A stretch of 64,000 bases of DNA from positions 1 through 64,000 of the forward strand of contig JBMFVE010000009.1 in assembly GCA_049966155.1 (NCBI GenBank). The letters are read 5' to 3'. Shown here piece by piece: positions 27,535 to 36,810 of this stretch. Numbering within the stretch: position 1 is the first letter of the stretch; each line of letters starts with the position of its first letter. The notes below the pieces were generated by a model, which saw only the letters and a program-made list of their open reading frames with translations, made no database searches and had not been told where the DNA came from. The position numbers were made by a program, and so were the translations under genes. The stretch is from JBMFVE01 sp049966155 (GTDB lineage: Bacteria; Bacteroidota; Ignavibacteria; Kryptoniales; JAKASW01).

Positions 27535-27863
27535 GCATGGTATACTTGCCTCCGGATATTCAATTGGAGCTTGACACCGCCCAGGAAGCGCTAAAAAATG
27601 GAAATGAGGGAAAGGCAAGGGTATGTGCCCGGCGTGCTATTGCAAGGGCATTTGAAAAATCAGACCTGAATCCATATCCTGATCATCCGCTGAGTGCAAT
27701 GGAGGTCCTCAAGATACTTTCTCAAATTGACAACATCCCACCTGTAATTAAGTCGGCCGTGAGGAGGCTCTCTGCAAGCGTCGGAGACCGCAGCAATGAA
27801 ATATCCACCCTTCCGGTTGAAGATGCACTTTCAATCATTGAGTTCATTTTGAAAGGAAAGTAA
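27531..27863 (+). CDS. small conserved-looking protein coupled to uvrA
   Basis: 110 residues, mostly helical, acidic/basic mix with no signal peptide or cysteine. The ATG overlaps the uvrA stop (ATGA), so translation is coupled. The segment AQEALKNGNEGKARVCARRAIARAF resembles helical repeat or HEPN-like proteins, but I cannot place it in a family. Possible roles in DNA repair follow only from the coupling with uvrA. Confidence 0.65.
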   Translation: MSMVYLPPDIQLELDTAQEALKNGNEGKARVCARRAIARAFEKSDLNPYPDHPLSAMEVLKILSQIDNIPPVIKSAVRRLSASVGDRSNEISTLPVEDALSIIEFILKGK

Positions 27864-27901
27864 TAATTAGAAGGTGCGGGGCTTCGGAAAATTAAGAAAT
27901 C

Positions 27902-28792
27902 TTACGGTTTGCGCTTATTTTGATTGAATAAAGTTGCATCAAGCTTGGAACGCACTTTCTCAATCGGCATTGGAACACCTGTCCAGATTTCGAACGCTTT
28001 CGCTGCCTGCTGATAAAGCATTTCAATCCCTCCAATTGCAATTGCATTCTTCTCACGGGCAATTCTTAAGAATTCAGTCTCAACAGGGTTATAAATGAGG
28101 TCAAAAAATATTTTCCCCTCAAGATCTTTTGAATCGGTTAAGATTATGCTCTCACCTGTATTTGGATACATTCCAACAGGGGTTGCATTAATAACAAGTC
28201 TGCTGGCGTCAATTGCCAGATTCTCGTCAGGATTGTGCAGTTCGACAACTTTTATGTTGGTATAATTTTGAGAGTCTGCAAAGAATTTCTTAAGGATTTC
28301 TGCTCTCGAAATATCCCGATTCACAACAAATATCTGAGAGGGTTTGAAATAAGTAACCAGGGTATAAATCACGGCACGGGCTCCTCCTCCGGCTCCAAAA
28401 ACCGTAACTGGTTCACCCATAATCCGCTCGCGGTGAGGTTTAAGAGTTTCCAGCACTCCATAAATATCTGTGTTATATCCAATAAGCGTTTCGTTGTCAC
28501 AGTGTATACAGTTGACCGCCCCCACCAGGCGAGCGTCTGCCGAGATTTCGTCGAGAAATTCAAGAACTGCCTCCTTGTGAGGAACAGTTACATTCAGGCC
28601 AACTATCCCAAGTGCTACAATTCCGCGCAATGCATCTCGAACATTCTTAGGATGCACATCAAACACCTGGTAAGTATAGTTCTGTTTGGTCAGTTTAAAC
28701 GCTGTTTCGTGAATTTGAGGTGAAAAAGTATGCGAAACAGGGTGTCCAATTATTCCAACTATTTTAGCGGGTACCTTTATATTTCTTTTCAT
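27902..28792 (-). CDS. aroE: shikimate dehydrogenase (NADP+)
   Basis: 296 residues, somewhat longer than the usual 270-285. AroE reduces 3-dehydroshikimate to shikimate in the aromatic pathway. Substrate-binding IGHPVSHTFSP (about residues 15-25), NVTVPHKE with the catalytic Lys, nucleotide-binding GAGGGARAV (about 133) and NATPVGM are all present. The 5' end lies inside the 3' end of the TPR gene by 29 bases, with no alternative downstream start that keeps the IGHPVSH motif, so the overlap is real. The chorismate mutase and trpA of the same pathway family lie about 5 kb away. Confidence 0.96.
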   Translation of the reverse strand: MKRNIKVPAKIVGIIGHPVSHTFSPQIHETAFKLTKQNYTYQVFDVHPKNVRDALRGIVALGIVGLNVTVPHKEAVLEFLDEISADARLVGAVNCIHCDNETLIGYNTDIYGVLETLKPHRERIMGEPVTVFGAGGGARAVIYTLVTYFKPSQIFVVNRDISRAEILKKFFADSQNYTNIKVVELHNPDENLAIDASRLVINATPVGMYPNTGESIILTDSKDLEGKIFFDLIYNPVETEFLRIAREKNAIAIGGIEMLYQQAAKAFEIWTGVPMPIEKVRSKLDATLFNQNKRKP

Positions 28793-30227
28793 TTACCAAC
28801 CAATCGTAAACAGGAAAAACAAATTTTACAAGAATTTCTGGATCTGAATGTTGTATTTGTCCAAAATCTTGAAAGAAAGTATTGATTTTATGAGGCTCAA
28901 GCGAAAGAGCTTTTTTGGCATCCTTTACCGCTTCGTCATATCTGCCAATATACAGGTTACACTTACATCGCTGGTAATAAGGTTCGCTCCAATCCGGTGA
29001 TATTTGAATTACCCTGTTATATGCATAAAACGCCTCTTCATATTTTTCAATTTCAACGAGCGAATCACCCAGATCCAGCCATGCATCGACATTTGAAGAG
29101 TCCACATCTACAACCTTCCGATAGCTTTGAACAGCGTCTTCAAAAAGCTCAAGAGTGAATTCCACATCCCCGCGGGCATGCCAGATTTCCGGATCTTGCG
29201 GACTTAAACTCGAAGCTTTCTTCAAATCCAGCAGGGCCTTTCTGTACATATTGAGGGCGTCATAGCATATTGCCCTACCAAAGAGCGACTCGACGTGGTC
29301 AGGATCAATTTTAAGCGCCTCGCTATAAGCATGAATTGCTTCCTTGTAATCACCAAGATCTTCATATGCAGTAGCCATATTGTGCCAGGAAGCAATATCT
29401 TTCGGATCGTATTTAAGTGCTGTACGGAAGCTTTCTATAGCTTCATGAAGCTTTCCCATACTAAGAAGAGCATTGCTCCTGTTGTACCAGGCTGGTGTAA
29501 ATTTTTCATCTATTGCCAGAGCCATATCGTAGCTTTCGACCGCCTTTTGAAACCTCCCGAGGACGCTTAATGCAACCCCCCGATTATACCATGCTCTGCT
29601 GTTATATGGGTCAAGCTCAATCACCTTATCGTAGCACCTCAATGACTTTTCCGGTTCATTTAAAAGGTCATAACAGTACGCGAGCTCAAACCATGCATCT
29701 TTATCTGAAGGTTCGAGCTCTGTGAGGTATTTGAACACTCTCGATGCCTCATCGTATTTGTTCATTTTTTCCAGGATTATACCTTTATTCATAAGAGCTT
29801 CATAGTTACCTGGGTCAAGGTCGATTGCCCGCTCAACCGTTTCCAGTGCTTCATCCCACCTATCAAGAAGCTGCAGGCAGTTGGCTTTACCGACAATGGC
29901 ATCCACCTCAATAGGGTTCAATTCAAGGGCTTTGGAATAGTCAGAAAGTGCCGACTCGTAGTCGCCCATCATTTCGTAAATCTCACCGCGCCTGAACCAG
30001 TTGTCAGCGCTCGCCGGCATCAGATCAAGAAGCTTGTTGGCAAAGAAAAGAGCGTCATCGAGCTTATCCTGGGAAAGAAAGTACTCAATAATTTCCTCCA
30101 GAGCTCCTATACTGGAAAAATTGGGCTCTTCTTTCCTGAGTCTCTTTATTTCTTCGTTAATATTCCGCTTTTCAAACTCGTCATACTCGTCGTCGTCAAG
30201 CGGGAATTCAAAGTCATCATTTTCCAT
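28764..30227 (-). CDS. tetratricopeptide repeat protein
   Basis: 487 residues from the ATG at 30227, preferred to a TTG six bases earlier. After an acidic N-terminus (rich in Asp and Glu) the protein is a near-continuous series of about 12 TPR units with the W-x-x-x-G and A-x-x-x-Y/F-x-A-L patterns (for example AWYNRGVALSVLGRFQKAVE). No signal peptide, so probably cytoplasmic. Such proteins serve as interaction scaffolds; the partner is unknown. The coupling with aroE by an overlapping reading frame is unlikely to imply shared function. Confidence 0.9.
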   Translation of the reverse strand: MENDDFEFPLDDDEYDEFEKRNINEEIKRLRKEEPNFSSIGALEEIIEYFLSQDKLDDALFFANKLLDLMPASADNWFRRGEIYEMMGDYESALSDYSKALELNPIEVDAIVGKANCLQLLDRWDEALETVERAIDLDPGNYEALMNKGIILEKMNKYDEASRVFKYLTELEPSDKDAWFELAYCYDLLNEPEKSLRCYDKVIELDPYNSRAWYNRGVALSVLGRFQKAVESYDMALAIDEKFTPAWYNRSNALLSMGKLHEAIESFRTALKYDPKDIASWHNMATAYEDLGDYKEAIHAYSEALKIDPDHVESLFGRAICYDALNMYRKALLDLKKASSLSPQDPEIWHARGDVEFTLELFEDAVQSYRKVVDVDSSNVDAWLDLGDSLVEIEKYEEAFYAYNRVIQISPDWSEPYYQRCKCNLYIGRYDEAVKDAKKALSLEPHKINTFFQDFGQIQHSDPEILVKFVFPVYDWLVNEKKYKGTR

Positions 30228-30449
30228 TTTCAACTCACTATATCAAAATATCCTGACTCCCACTAAAAAGCAAGAAATCATCTGGTAGAAATGCAATTTA
30301 AAGTATTGCTTAAAAACAGCTTGATTTCAATATTTTTGAAGGTTTAATGTAGGAACCGCAAACAAAAGCACGTCAAATCTGACCCGAGCATTGAATATGT
30401 GAAAAATCGACAATAGCTTTCAATTGAAAAACTAAAGGAGGATTTTGAA

Positions 30450-31997
30450 ATGCGCCCATTGACTATCGCCGTAGCTGTAGCCATTTTCTTATCAGGTTGC
30501 TCATTGTATGCATCTCCTCAGACAAAGAATGCAGGGGTGGACACGTCAGGTGCCCCCATTCCAAAGCCGGTTCAAATCACCACCCATCACACCATAACCA
30601 TTGGTGGCCAGCAAATCCGTTACACAGCCACAACTGGAACGTTACTCCTGAAGGATGAGGCGGATAAGCCAATAGCTCTTTTCGGATTTACCGCATATAC
30701 AAAAGAAGGTGTATCGGACCTTTCCCAGAGGCCAATTACATTTGCTTACAATGGCGGACCAGGCTCATCGTCAATATGGCTGCATATGGGAGCGCTTGGC
30801 CCTAAAAGGGTGGTAATAGACGATCCTGGAGTCACTCCCCCTGCACCTTACAGGATTGAGGATAATCAGTATTCACTCCTTGACGTAACTGATATCGTTA
30901 TGGTTGACCCTGTTGGAACAGGCTTGAGCAGACCAATTGGTAAGGCTAAAGGTTCTGACTTCTGGGGAGTCGATGAGGATATTAAATCAGTGAGCAACTT
31001 CATATTCCAGTATATAAGCACTAATAATAGATGGAATTCACCAAAGTTTTTGCTTGGAGAAAGCTATGGGACAACAAGATCTGCTGGTGTTGCAGATTAT
31101 CTTTTTGAACATCTTGGAATAGCAGTGAACGGAGTGATACTTGTCTCAACCGTACTGAACTTTGAGACGCTTGCCTTTGCTCCGGGTAACGACCTGCCAT
31201 ATATCCTCTATCTTCCATCCTATGCAGCCGTGGCATGGTACCACCATACTTTGCCAAATCGACCAGGAGATCTGAAAACTTTTCTGAATGAAGTAAGAAA
31301 TTTTGCCGAAGGAGAATACGCTCAGGCTCTCTTTAAGGGGGAGCAGGTAGACAGTATCGAATTAGGCGACGTACTACAAAAGCTTTACGAATACACAGGC
31401 ATCTCCAAGTCTTACTGGCAAAAAGCAAACCTGAGGGTCAGTGAACCGCAGTTCACCGAGGAGCTGTTGCGTGAAAAAGGGAAAGTTGTTGGTAGACTTG
31501 ACTCCCGTTATGAAGGCCCAAGCCAGGACCCTTTAGGTGAATATGCCGGATACGACCCTCAAAGTACTTCCATAAGTCCAGTTTTTGTTACAGATTTCCT
31601 TAATTACTTTCACAACGATCTTAATTATCCCACGGATGAAACATATCATATTTCAGCTTATCGGACAGAGGGATTCAAATGGAACTGGACGAGAGGGGGA
31701 CGTCGAGAGTTTGGATTCCAGAATCCTAATGTTGCTACCGACCTGGCAGATGTCTTATCAAAAAATCCTTACTTAAACATTCTTATTTTAAATGGGTATT
31801 ACGACCTGGCCACCCCCTTCTTTGCTACCGAATATACGGTAAATCACCTTGGCAACAATATTCCTGATTTACAAAAGAGAATTCACATGAAATACTTTGA
31901 AGCTGGACATATGATGTACATTCATTCTGAGTCCCTGCCGCATTTTAAGTCAGCAGTTGCTGGATTTATCGAATCCACGATACACCAGAAACATTAA
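30450..31997 (+). CDS. S10-family serine carboxypeptidase-like lipoprotein
   Basis: 515 residues with a lipobox LSGC near residue 17, so probably a lipid-anchored envelope protein. The S10 alpha/beta-hydrolase fold is marked by the oxyanion segment FAYNGGPGSSSIWLHMG (about 95-112), nucleophile Ser in LGESYGT (about 205), Asp in NGYYDLATPF and His in EAGHMMYIH. All of the triad is in place. S10 enzymes remove C-terminal residues from peptides at acid pH; substrate here is unknown. Start fixed by AAAGGAGG seven bases before the ATG. It converges with the next gene with a 4-base overlap. Confidence 0.9.
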   Translation: MRPLTIAVAVAIFLSGCSLYASPQTKNAGVDTSGAPIPKPVQITTHHTITIGGQQIRYTATTGTLLLKDEADKPIALFGFTAYTKEGVSDLSQRPITFAYNGGPGSSSIWLHMGALGPKRVVIDDPGVTPPAPYRIEDNQYSLLDVTDIVMVDPVGTGLSRPIGKAKGSDFWGVDEDIKSVSNFIFQYISTNNRWNSPKFLLGESYGTTRSAGVADYLFEHLGIAVNGVILVSTVLNFETLAFAPGNDLPYILYLPSYAAVAWYHHTLPNRPGDLKTFLNEVRNFAEGEYAQALFKGEQVDSIELGDVLQKLYEYTGISKSYWQKANLRVSEPQFTEELLREKGKVVGRLDSRYEGPSQDPLGEYAGYDPQSTSISPVFVTDFLNYFHNDLNYPTDETYHISAYRTEGFKWNWTRGGRREFGFQNPNVATDLADVLSKNPYLNILILNGYYDLATPFFATEYTVNHLGNNIPDLQKRIHMKYFEAGHMMYIHSESLPHFKSAVAGFIESTIHQKH

Positions 31998-32953
31998 TGA
32001 GGATCAGAAGTTGGGCTTTTACGTAAGTCGCTGTAGGCAGGCAGGCCGCAAAGTGGTTCTGCAGATTTAATGGCATCCTCAATTGCCATTTCAATAACGT
32101 CTACCGCCATCCCGGCGATGACATCCAGAGGACCCTGAACTTCATCGAGAGACACTGCAAATACTGTGTCTCCATCGAAACTGGTATGAACAGGTACTAT
32201 CTTTCTGGCTAACCCATCGTGGCCACGTTGTGCAATGCGATTCAATTCGACCTTACTGAATGATGCGTTGGTTAAGACAATACACAATGTCGTATTTATT
32301 CCGGAAGCCGGAGGCGCGGGTATGCGAGTAATATTCCGGGCATCCTGAGCAATTATATTGCCCCCCTTTATTGCTCCAGCAATGACCCGGCCATCACTGC
32401 CAATCACATCGCCAACACAATTTACAACGACAATGGCAGAAACTTTGAACTGTCCAACCTGTAATGCAGCCATCCCCTGCCCTGATTTCATTGCATATTC
32501 GATGCCAGCCCACTTCCCAACAGTTGCCCCCGTTCCCGCTCCATGCGAACCAGATAGAAATTCTCCCTTCTCTGCACTGAGACACGATTGGTAACCCATC
32601 TCATCATTTGGGAAAACGTCATTAGAACCGACATTCAGGTCATATATTACCGCTGCAGGAACAATAGGTACGACATTCCAGGGAGTTTTGTACCCCGCCC
32701 CTTTTTCAGAAAGGTATTTCACAACACCATTTGCTGCGGCAAGACCGTAAGCACTCCCCCCTGTCAAAAGGATTGCATCAACTCTATCCATCTGTTTATC
32801 CGGCGCCAGAAGAGCTGTCTCACGGGTGCCCGGTGCTGCCCCTCGAACATCGACGCTCGCCCTGGCTCCCCCGTCAAATAAGAGCACAGTACATCCTGTG
32901 AGAGCAATGCGGTTCTCGCTCATCCCTATGTGTACTCGCTCAAAACCAAGCAT
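31994..32953 (-). CDS. P1/S58 family peptidase (DmpA-like)
   Basis: 319 residues. Family blocks VDAILLTGGSAYGLAAANGV, VVPIVPAAVIYDL and GAGTGATVGK are visible, as is the self-processing region INTTLCIVLTN with the nucleophilic Thr. P1 (L-aminopeptidase/D-esterase) proteins are Ntn-type hydrolases that cleave themselves into two chains. The cleavage site is expected before the Thr in INTT (about residue 224). No signal peptide, so cytoplasmic. Upstream gpsA and plsY are one base apart in the same direction, but a functional link is not obvious. Confidence 0.88.
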   Translation of the reverse strand: MLGFERVHIGMSENRIALTGCTVLLFDGGARASVDVRGAAPGTRETALLAPDKQMDRVDAILLTGGSAYGLAAANGVVKYLSEKGAGYKTPWNVVPIVPAAVIYDLNVGSNDVFPNDEMGYQSCLSAEKGEFLSGSHGAGTGATVGKWAGIEYAMKSGQGMAALQVGQFKVSAIVVVNCVGDVIGSDGRVIAGAIKGGNIIAQDARNITRIPAPPASGINTTLCIVLTNASFSKVELNRIAQRGHDGLARKIVPVHTSFDGDTVFAVSLDEVQGPLDVIAGMAVDVIEMAIEDAIKSAEPLCGLPAYSDLRKSPTSDPH

Positions 32954-32954
32954 G

Positions 32955-33953
32955 TTAGTATTCCTTTTTCCCGGGCCGCATCATCAGCTCATTCATCGCA
33001 ACCTGGGGATCTTTTCCATGAAAAAGTATGCTATTTACCTGCTCAACAATTGGCATTTCAACATCATATTTTCTTGCCAGTGATATTGTCGCCTGGGTTG
33101 TTGCAACTCCCTCAGCTACCATTTTGATTTCTCCCAGTACTTCATTCAGACTTCTCCCTGCCCCAACCTGTTCCCCAACATATCTATTCCTGGAATAACG
33201 GCTCATACATGTAACTATCAGGTCTCCAATACCCGACAGGCCCGAAAATGTCCTGTGATGAGCCCCGAGAATTTCACCGAGTCTCGCTATTTCAGTTATT
33301 CCTCTCGTCATCAGAGCAGCCTTGGTATTATCACCAAATCCTGCACCATCGCTAATCCCGGCTGCAAGAGCAATTATGTTCTTCAACGAACCACCAAGCT
33401 CAACTCCCTTAACATCATTGTTAAGATATACCCTGAAGTAAGCGTTCATGAACAACTTTCTTACCTTTTCTGCAGTCTCTTCATGTGTCGAAGCAACAAC
33501 AACTGCAGTGGGCATTCTCCTGCTCACCTCTTCGGCATGACTTGGCCCTGACAATACAACATAATTTTTCTTGTTAAACTTCTTCAAGGTAGTTTCCACT
33601 ACCTCAGACATTGTACTGAGGGTAGTTGTTTCAATCCCCTTTGCAGTATTTATGAATATCCTCTTTTCAAAGTCTACATCAGCGATTGCTTTAAGTTGTT
33701 CTCTAACATATTGAGACGGAATTGAAGCCACGATGATTTCCGCAGGTTCAACGGCCTCATATATATTAGAAGTAACCTTTATGTCGTCAGGAATAATAAT
33801 CCCGGGAAGGTAGTTCTTGTTTTCACGTGCTTCTGAAAGTTCTTTGGCATACTCCTGTTTATATGCCCATAAAGTAACTCTTGCTCCGTTGTCATGTAAG
33901 AGGATTGAGAGAGCTGTTCCCCAGCCCCCTGCGCCTAAAACGGAGACCTTCAT
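32955..33953 (-). CDS. gpsA: glycerol-3-phosphate dehydrogenase (NAD(P)+)
   Basis: 332 residues. GpsA makes sn-glycerol 3-phosphate from dihydroxyacetone phosphate for phospholipid synthesis. N-terminal dinucleotide fold GAGGWGTALS (about residues 7-16), the SGPSHAEEV segment and GVELGGSLKNI with the catalytic Lys are intact. Its start overlaps the plsY stop by 4 bases, so substrate production is coupled to first acylation, a common pairing. Confidence 0.97.
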   Translation of the reverse strand: MKVSVLGAGGWGTALSILLHDNGARVTLWAYKQEYAKELSEARENKNYLPGIIIPDDIKVTSNIYEAVEPAEIIVASIPSQYVREQLKAIADVDFEKRIFINTAKGIETTTLSTMSEVVETTLKKFNKKNYVVLSGPSHAEEVSRRMPTAVVVASTHEETAEKVRKLFMNAYFRVYLNNDVKGVELGGSLKNIIALAAGISDGAGFGDNTKAALMTRGITEIARLGEILGAHHRTFSGLSGIGDLIVTCMSRYSRNRYVGEQVGAGRSLNEVLGEIKMVAEGVATTQATISLARKYDVEMPIVEQVNSILFHGKDPQVAMNELMMRPGKKEY

Positions 33954-34663
33954 TTAACGATTTTGTTATTTCCTTTTGCTTTCAATCCGGACAATGACGA
34001 AGAGAAGAATTTAATTTTTTCAAGGCGATGTTCCTGGCCCTGAAGAAGCCTTTTTATATTAGATCTATGATTGTATATAAGAAAAGCAGAAATAAAAATG
34101 CTGAAGTAAATCATGCTGTGATAATATGTCATACTGGCATTAAAAACGTTGGCGCGAATAAACATTGCTATTGGAAATACAAGAGCAGCACTTACAGAAC
34201 CTAAAGAAACATATCGAGAACTCACCACCACAATGGCAAATACACCAAAAGCAATGCCCACTTCAATTGGTGAAATTCCGAGAAGCATCCCGGCAGCAGT
34301 TGCTATCCCTTTTCCTCCACGAAAACCAGCAAAAACTGTCCATGTATGACCGAGAATGGCACTGCATCCAGCCATCAATTGAACCACCGTAAAATCAGGG
34401 AGCGGAGTAGCATTTTCGAGAGGAAATGCGCCATAAAAGAAATGAGATAGGACAACAGCAGCCGCAAAACCTTTTAAAGCGTCTATAAGGATTACAAAGA
34501 TGCCAGGTCCCCATCCCAAAACCCTTATTACGTTTGTGCCCCCGGCGTTTCCGCTTCCAAAATTTCTAATATCAATCCCCTTTAAAATCCTTGAAACAAT
34601 TATACTCGTGGGAAGTGATCCAAGCAGGTAACTTGATAGCACCACTAATACAAGCGAAATCAT
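33950..34663 (-). CDS. plsY: glycerol-3-phosphate acyltransferase PlsY
   Basis: 237 residues, slightly longer than the typical 200 because of a basic C-terminal tail. The integral membrane acyltransferase uses acyl-phosphate. The conserved PTSIIVSRI, SGNAGGTNVIRVLGW (about residues 37-51) and FRGGKGIATAAGMLLG (about 115) motifs are present, with at least six membrane helices. A GGAGAAAAC ribosome site precedes the ATG. Coupled with gpsA. Confidence 0.96.
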   Translation of the reverse strand: MISLVLVVLSSYLLGSLPTSIIVSRILKGIDIRNFGSGNAGGTNVIRVLGWGPGIFVILIDALKGFAAAVVLSHFFYGAFPLENATPLPDFTVVQLMAGCSAILGHTWTVFAGFRGGKGIATAAGMLLGISPIEVGIAFGVFAIVVVSSRYVSLGSVSAALVFPIAMFIRANVFNASMTYYHSMIYFSIFISAFLIYNHRSNIKRLLQGQEHRLEKIKFFSSSLSGLKAKGNNKIVK

Positions 34664-34785
34664 TCTGTTTTCTCCTTCGTACAGAATTAAGTTAATGCTT
34701 GTCGTCTATTAAAAGCAACAAAGGATATCTGTAAGCCTGTCAACTCTCGGCTGGTAAAATTGACGTAAGTTGCCAAGGGATCGCC

Positions 34786-35658
34786 TTATATCTTTATCTT
34801 AACTCCAGCCCCGGCTCCAATAATTGGTGCGGTCTCTGTCAGTCCCTTAGAAAAGATCACAGAAAGGTTTAAATCTTGACTTACCTGGTAATTCAATCCC
34901 GCAGACACCTGATTGGGAGGAGGGTACCCGTATAGAATTCTGGAGTAACCCTGAAAGTAAACTAAGGCAGAAAAATCGTTACCAAAAAATTTTCCAATTC
35001 CCGTACCATACATCAATGGGTTCTCTAAGTTGATCCCTGCAGGACTCCCAACCACAAGGTATCCCAAATTAAGGATTCCCACAAAAGTTCCAAACATCTT
35101 TCGTAAAGTCATCGTTGCCCCATAATCAAATTTACCAGTTCCAAAATTATATGAAGTGCTGGCGGTTGGAACCTTAACCTGCAGACCCAAAGCCACCCCG
35201 GGAACATAATTACCAAATGAATCCTCCAGGATCCAGTACTCACCGGAAAGATAAAGGTCTCCAAAGCCAACTGCTGTAACGTTCCCAGCACCAGTTCCCA
35301 TCATAGACATACCGCCGTTCCCACCCATGCCTGAGGTGCCCATACTCGATCCACCGTGAGGCAAAAGCATATCCCCAACTCGGGTGACAAGATTTGTGTT
35401 CTGAGTCACGAGAGGGAGACCTACGGAAAAATTCCAGCTATCGGACTCATACCTTACTCCAGGCGTAAAGTAAAATGTCATTGTATTGGTGCTAAACATG
35501 TAGTTTCCCTGTGAGATCTGAAAGTAGCCATTGAAATACCATTTACCCTGTGCTGATGCACTTCCTGCTTCAATAAAAACAAGTGAGGCAAAAGCTGTTA
35601 TAATTAATGCGCATTGCTTTATCAAACGATTGAACACATTTTCCGATTTGTAATACAT
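34786..35658 (-). CDS. outer-membrane barrel with Met/Gly-rich segment, end of metal-resistance locus
   Basis: 290 residues from the ATG at 35658, supported by a GAGGA site; the frame extends upstream without one. A signal peptide ends near ASAQG, then beta strands typical of the transporter/phenol-degradation-type barrels, ending in KIKI. Between the strands, about residues 102-124 (mature loop or plug) there is a Met/Gly-rich stretch: GGSSMGTSGMGGNGGMSMMG. Thioether sulphur is a soft ligand for Cu(I) and Ag(I), and the gene follows a Met/His-rich periplasmic gene and a Cus-type efflux operon. I infer a copper/silver-linked barrel; it could equally be a general porin. Confidence 0.65.
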   Translation of the reverse strand: MYYKSENVFNRLIKQCALIITAFASLVFIEAGSASAQGKWYFNGYFQISQGNYMFSTNTMTFYFTPGVRYESDSWNFSVGLPLVTQNTNLVTRVGDMLLPHGGSSMGTSGMGGNGGMSMMGTGAGNVTAVGFGDLYLSGEYWILEDSFGNYVPGVALGLQVKVPTASTSYNFGTGKFDYGATMTLRKMFGTFVGILNLGYLVVGSPAGINLENPLMYGTGIGKFFGNDFSALVYFQGYSRILYGYPPPNQVSAGLNYQVSQDLNLSVIFSKGLTETAPIIGAGAGVKIKI

Positions 35659-35805
35659 AATTAATTCCTCAAAATGAAACTTTGGGTTCAACTGAATTGT
35701 TAACATGGTGTTTCCTCATCGGGACTAATAGGGTAGAGGAGCTGAAACCTATGGAATGCCCGGAACAGACAGACCAGCAGCTCCTCTCCTTCTTATGTGC
35801 GCTTG

Positions 35806-36261
35806 TTATTTTTGCTCCATCTTACTCTGCTTTTCCAGGTTTTCCATCATCCTGTGGTAATCATCTATCAGATTTCCGAGATGATGCTGCATTTCAGTCA
35901 TATGATTTCTCATTTCCCGATTATCCATCATTCCCTTGTCCTTCATCATCTTGTCCATTTGATCAATCATGTTCTTCATGGACTTGCCAAGAGCATCCAT
36001 TTGATGCATCATGGACATCATTTGTTCATGGTTTTGCATTTGTTTCATCATTTGTGAAAGCTTCTCATTCATTTCCTGCATATGCTTCATCATGTCCTGC
36101 ATGGACATCATGTTCTGCATGTTTCCCATATGCTGCATTTGCCCCATGTGCTGCATGTTTTTCATTCCACCATTCATACTTGACTGTGCAAACAACGAGG
36201 TGGTGTAAATGAGCAATACCGCTGTTAACGCAACAGCCGTTTGTTTGACTGTGGTATTCAT
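35806..36261 (-). CDS. Met/His-rich periplasmic protein, probably copper/silver binding
   Basis: 151 residues from the ATG at 36261, fixed by AAAAGGAGAAAC; the frame runs on upstream but without signal. A signal peptide ends at SLFAQ. The mature protein is dominated by Met, His, Gln and Asn repeats such as MQHMGQMQHMGNMQ and by helical Met-rich stretches. It lacks cysteine. Methionine/histidine clusters bind Cu(I)/Ag(I) in proteins such as CopA-type and SilE-type chaperones. Placed at the end of the efflux operon, it probably soaks up or hands over metal in the periplasm. No named family is certain. Confidence 0.72.
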   Translation of the reverse strand: MNTTVKQTAVALTAVLLIYTTSLFAQSSMNGGMKNMQHMGQMQHMGNMQNMMSMQDMMKHMQEMNEKLSQMMKQMQNHEQMMSMMHQMDALGKSMKNMIDQMDKMMKDKGMMDNREMRNHMTEMQHHLGNLIDDYHRMMENLEKQSKMEQK

Positions 36262-36387
36262 TTTGTTTCTCCTTTTGTTATTGTTAATTAATGTTTTCCT
36301 TCTACGGGCCGAAAGATAAGAGCACCATTTCCAGCATACCGAATCACAAGCTCTGCCCAACAGATGGGGAACATTTTCTTCACCCTC

Positions 36388-36774
36388 TTAACAGTTCTCG
36401 ATTACTCTGCGTAATTTGGTCTGAATTTGTCTTGCTACTTCGGTTAGCTTTGGGTTGACGACAGCCTGCATGGAGGCCACAGGGTCAACAGCTGCGATTT
36501 CAGTTACCCCTTCAGAGACCTCTTGGACAACAACATTACATGGCAGCATTGTACCTATTTTGTCTTCGGCCTGTAGCGCTTGATACGCATACGGTGCATT
36601 ACACGCCCCAAGTATTATGTACTTCCTGTAATCAACGTCCAGCTTTTCCTTAAGGGTTTGCCTGACGTCGATTTCAGTTAAGATACCAAATCCCTCCTCT
36701 CTCAGTTTTTCCGTAACCTCTTTAAGTGCTTTTTCAAATGGCACTTCTTTTGTTTTACTAAAATAGTAAATCAT
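36388..36774 (-). CDS. DUF302 protein
   Basis: 128 residues from the ATG at 36774, preceded by AAAGGAGG. The family hallmarks are visible: IYYFSKTKEVPFEKALKEV at the start, LREEGFGILTEIDV, the ILGACNAPYAYQAL block, and LPCNVVV. DUF302 is a small alpha/beta domain of unknown function commonly next to copper and other heavy-metal genes, which suits its position here. No signal peptide; cytoplasmic by appearance. Confidence 0.88.
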   Translation of the reverse strand: MIYYFSKTKEVPFEKALKEVTEKLREEGFGILTEIDVRQTLKEKLDVDYRKYIILGACNAPYAYQALQAEDKIGTMLPCNVVVQEVSEGVTEIAAVDPVASMQAVVNPKLTEVARQIQTKLRRVIENC

Positions 36775-36810
36775 TTTTTCCTCCTTTTTCAAACCATTTT
36801 GTAATTTTTT

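Noticed and set aside
30418..30429. Palindrome TTTCAATTGAAA before the S10 peptidase gene
   Set aside because: AT-rich, short and overlapping the run-up to the ribosome site; expected by chance in AT-rich DNA.
34664..34785. TTGACA hexamer upstream of plsY
   Set aside because: No -10-like hexamer occurs at the right distance, so the match is probably chance.
35682..36212. 176-residue Cys/Phe/Ser-rich open frame opposite the Met-rich gene
   Set aside because: The low-complexity Met codons (ATG) read in reverse as CAT, giving an artefactual His/Cys/Phe-rich frame; no ribosome site.
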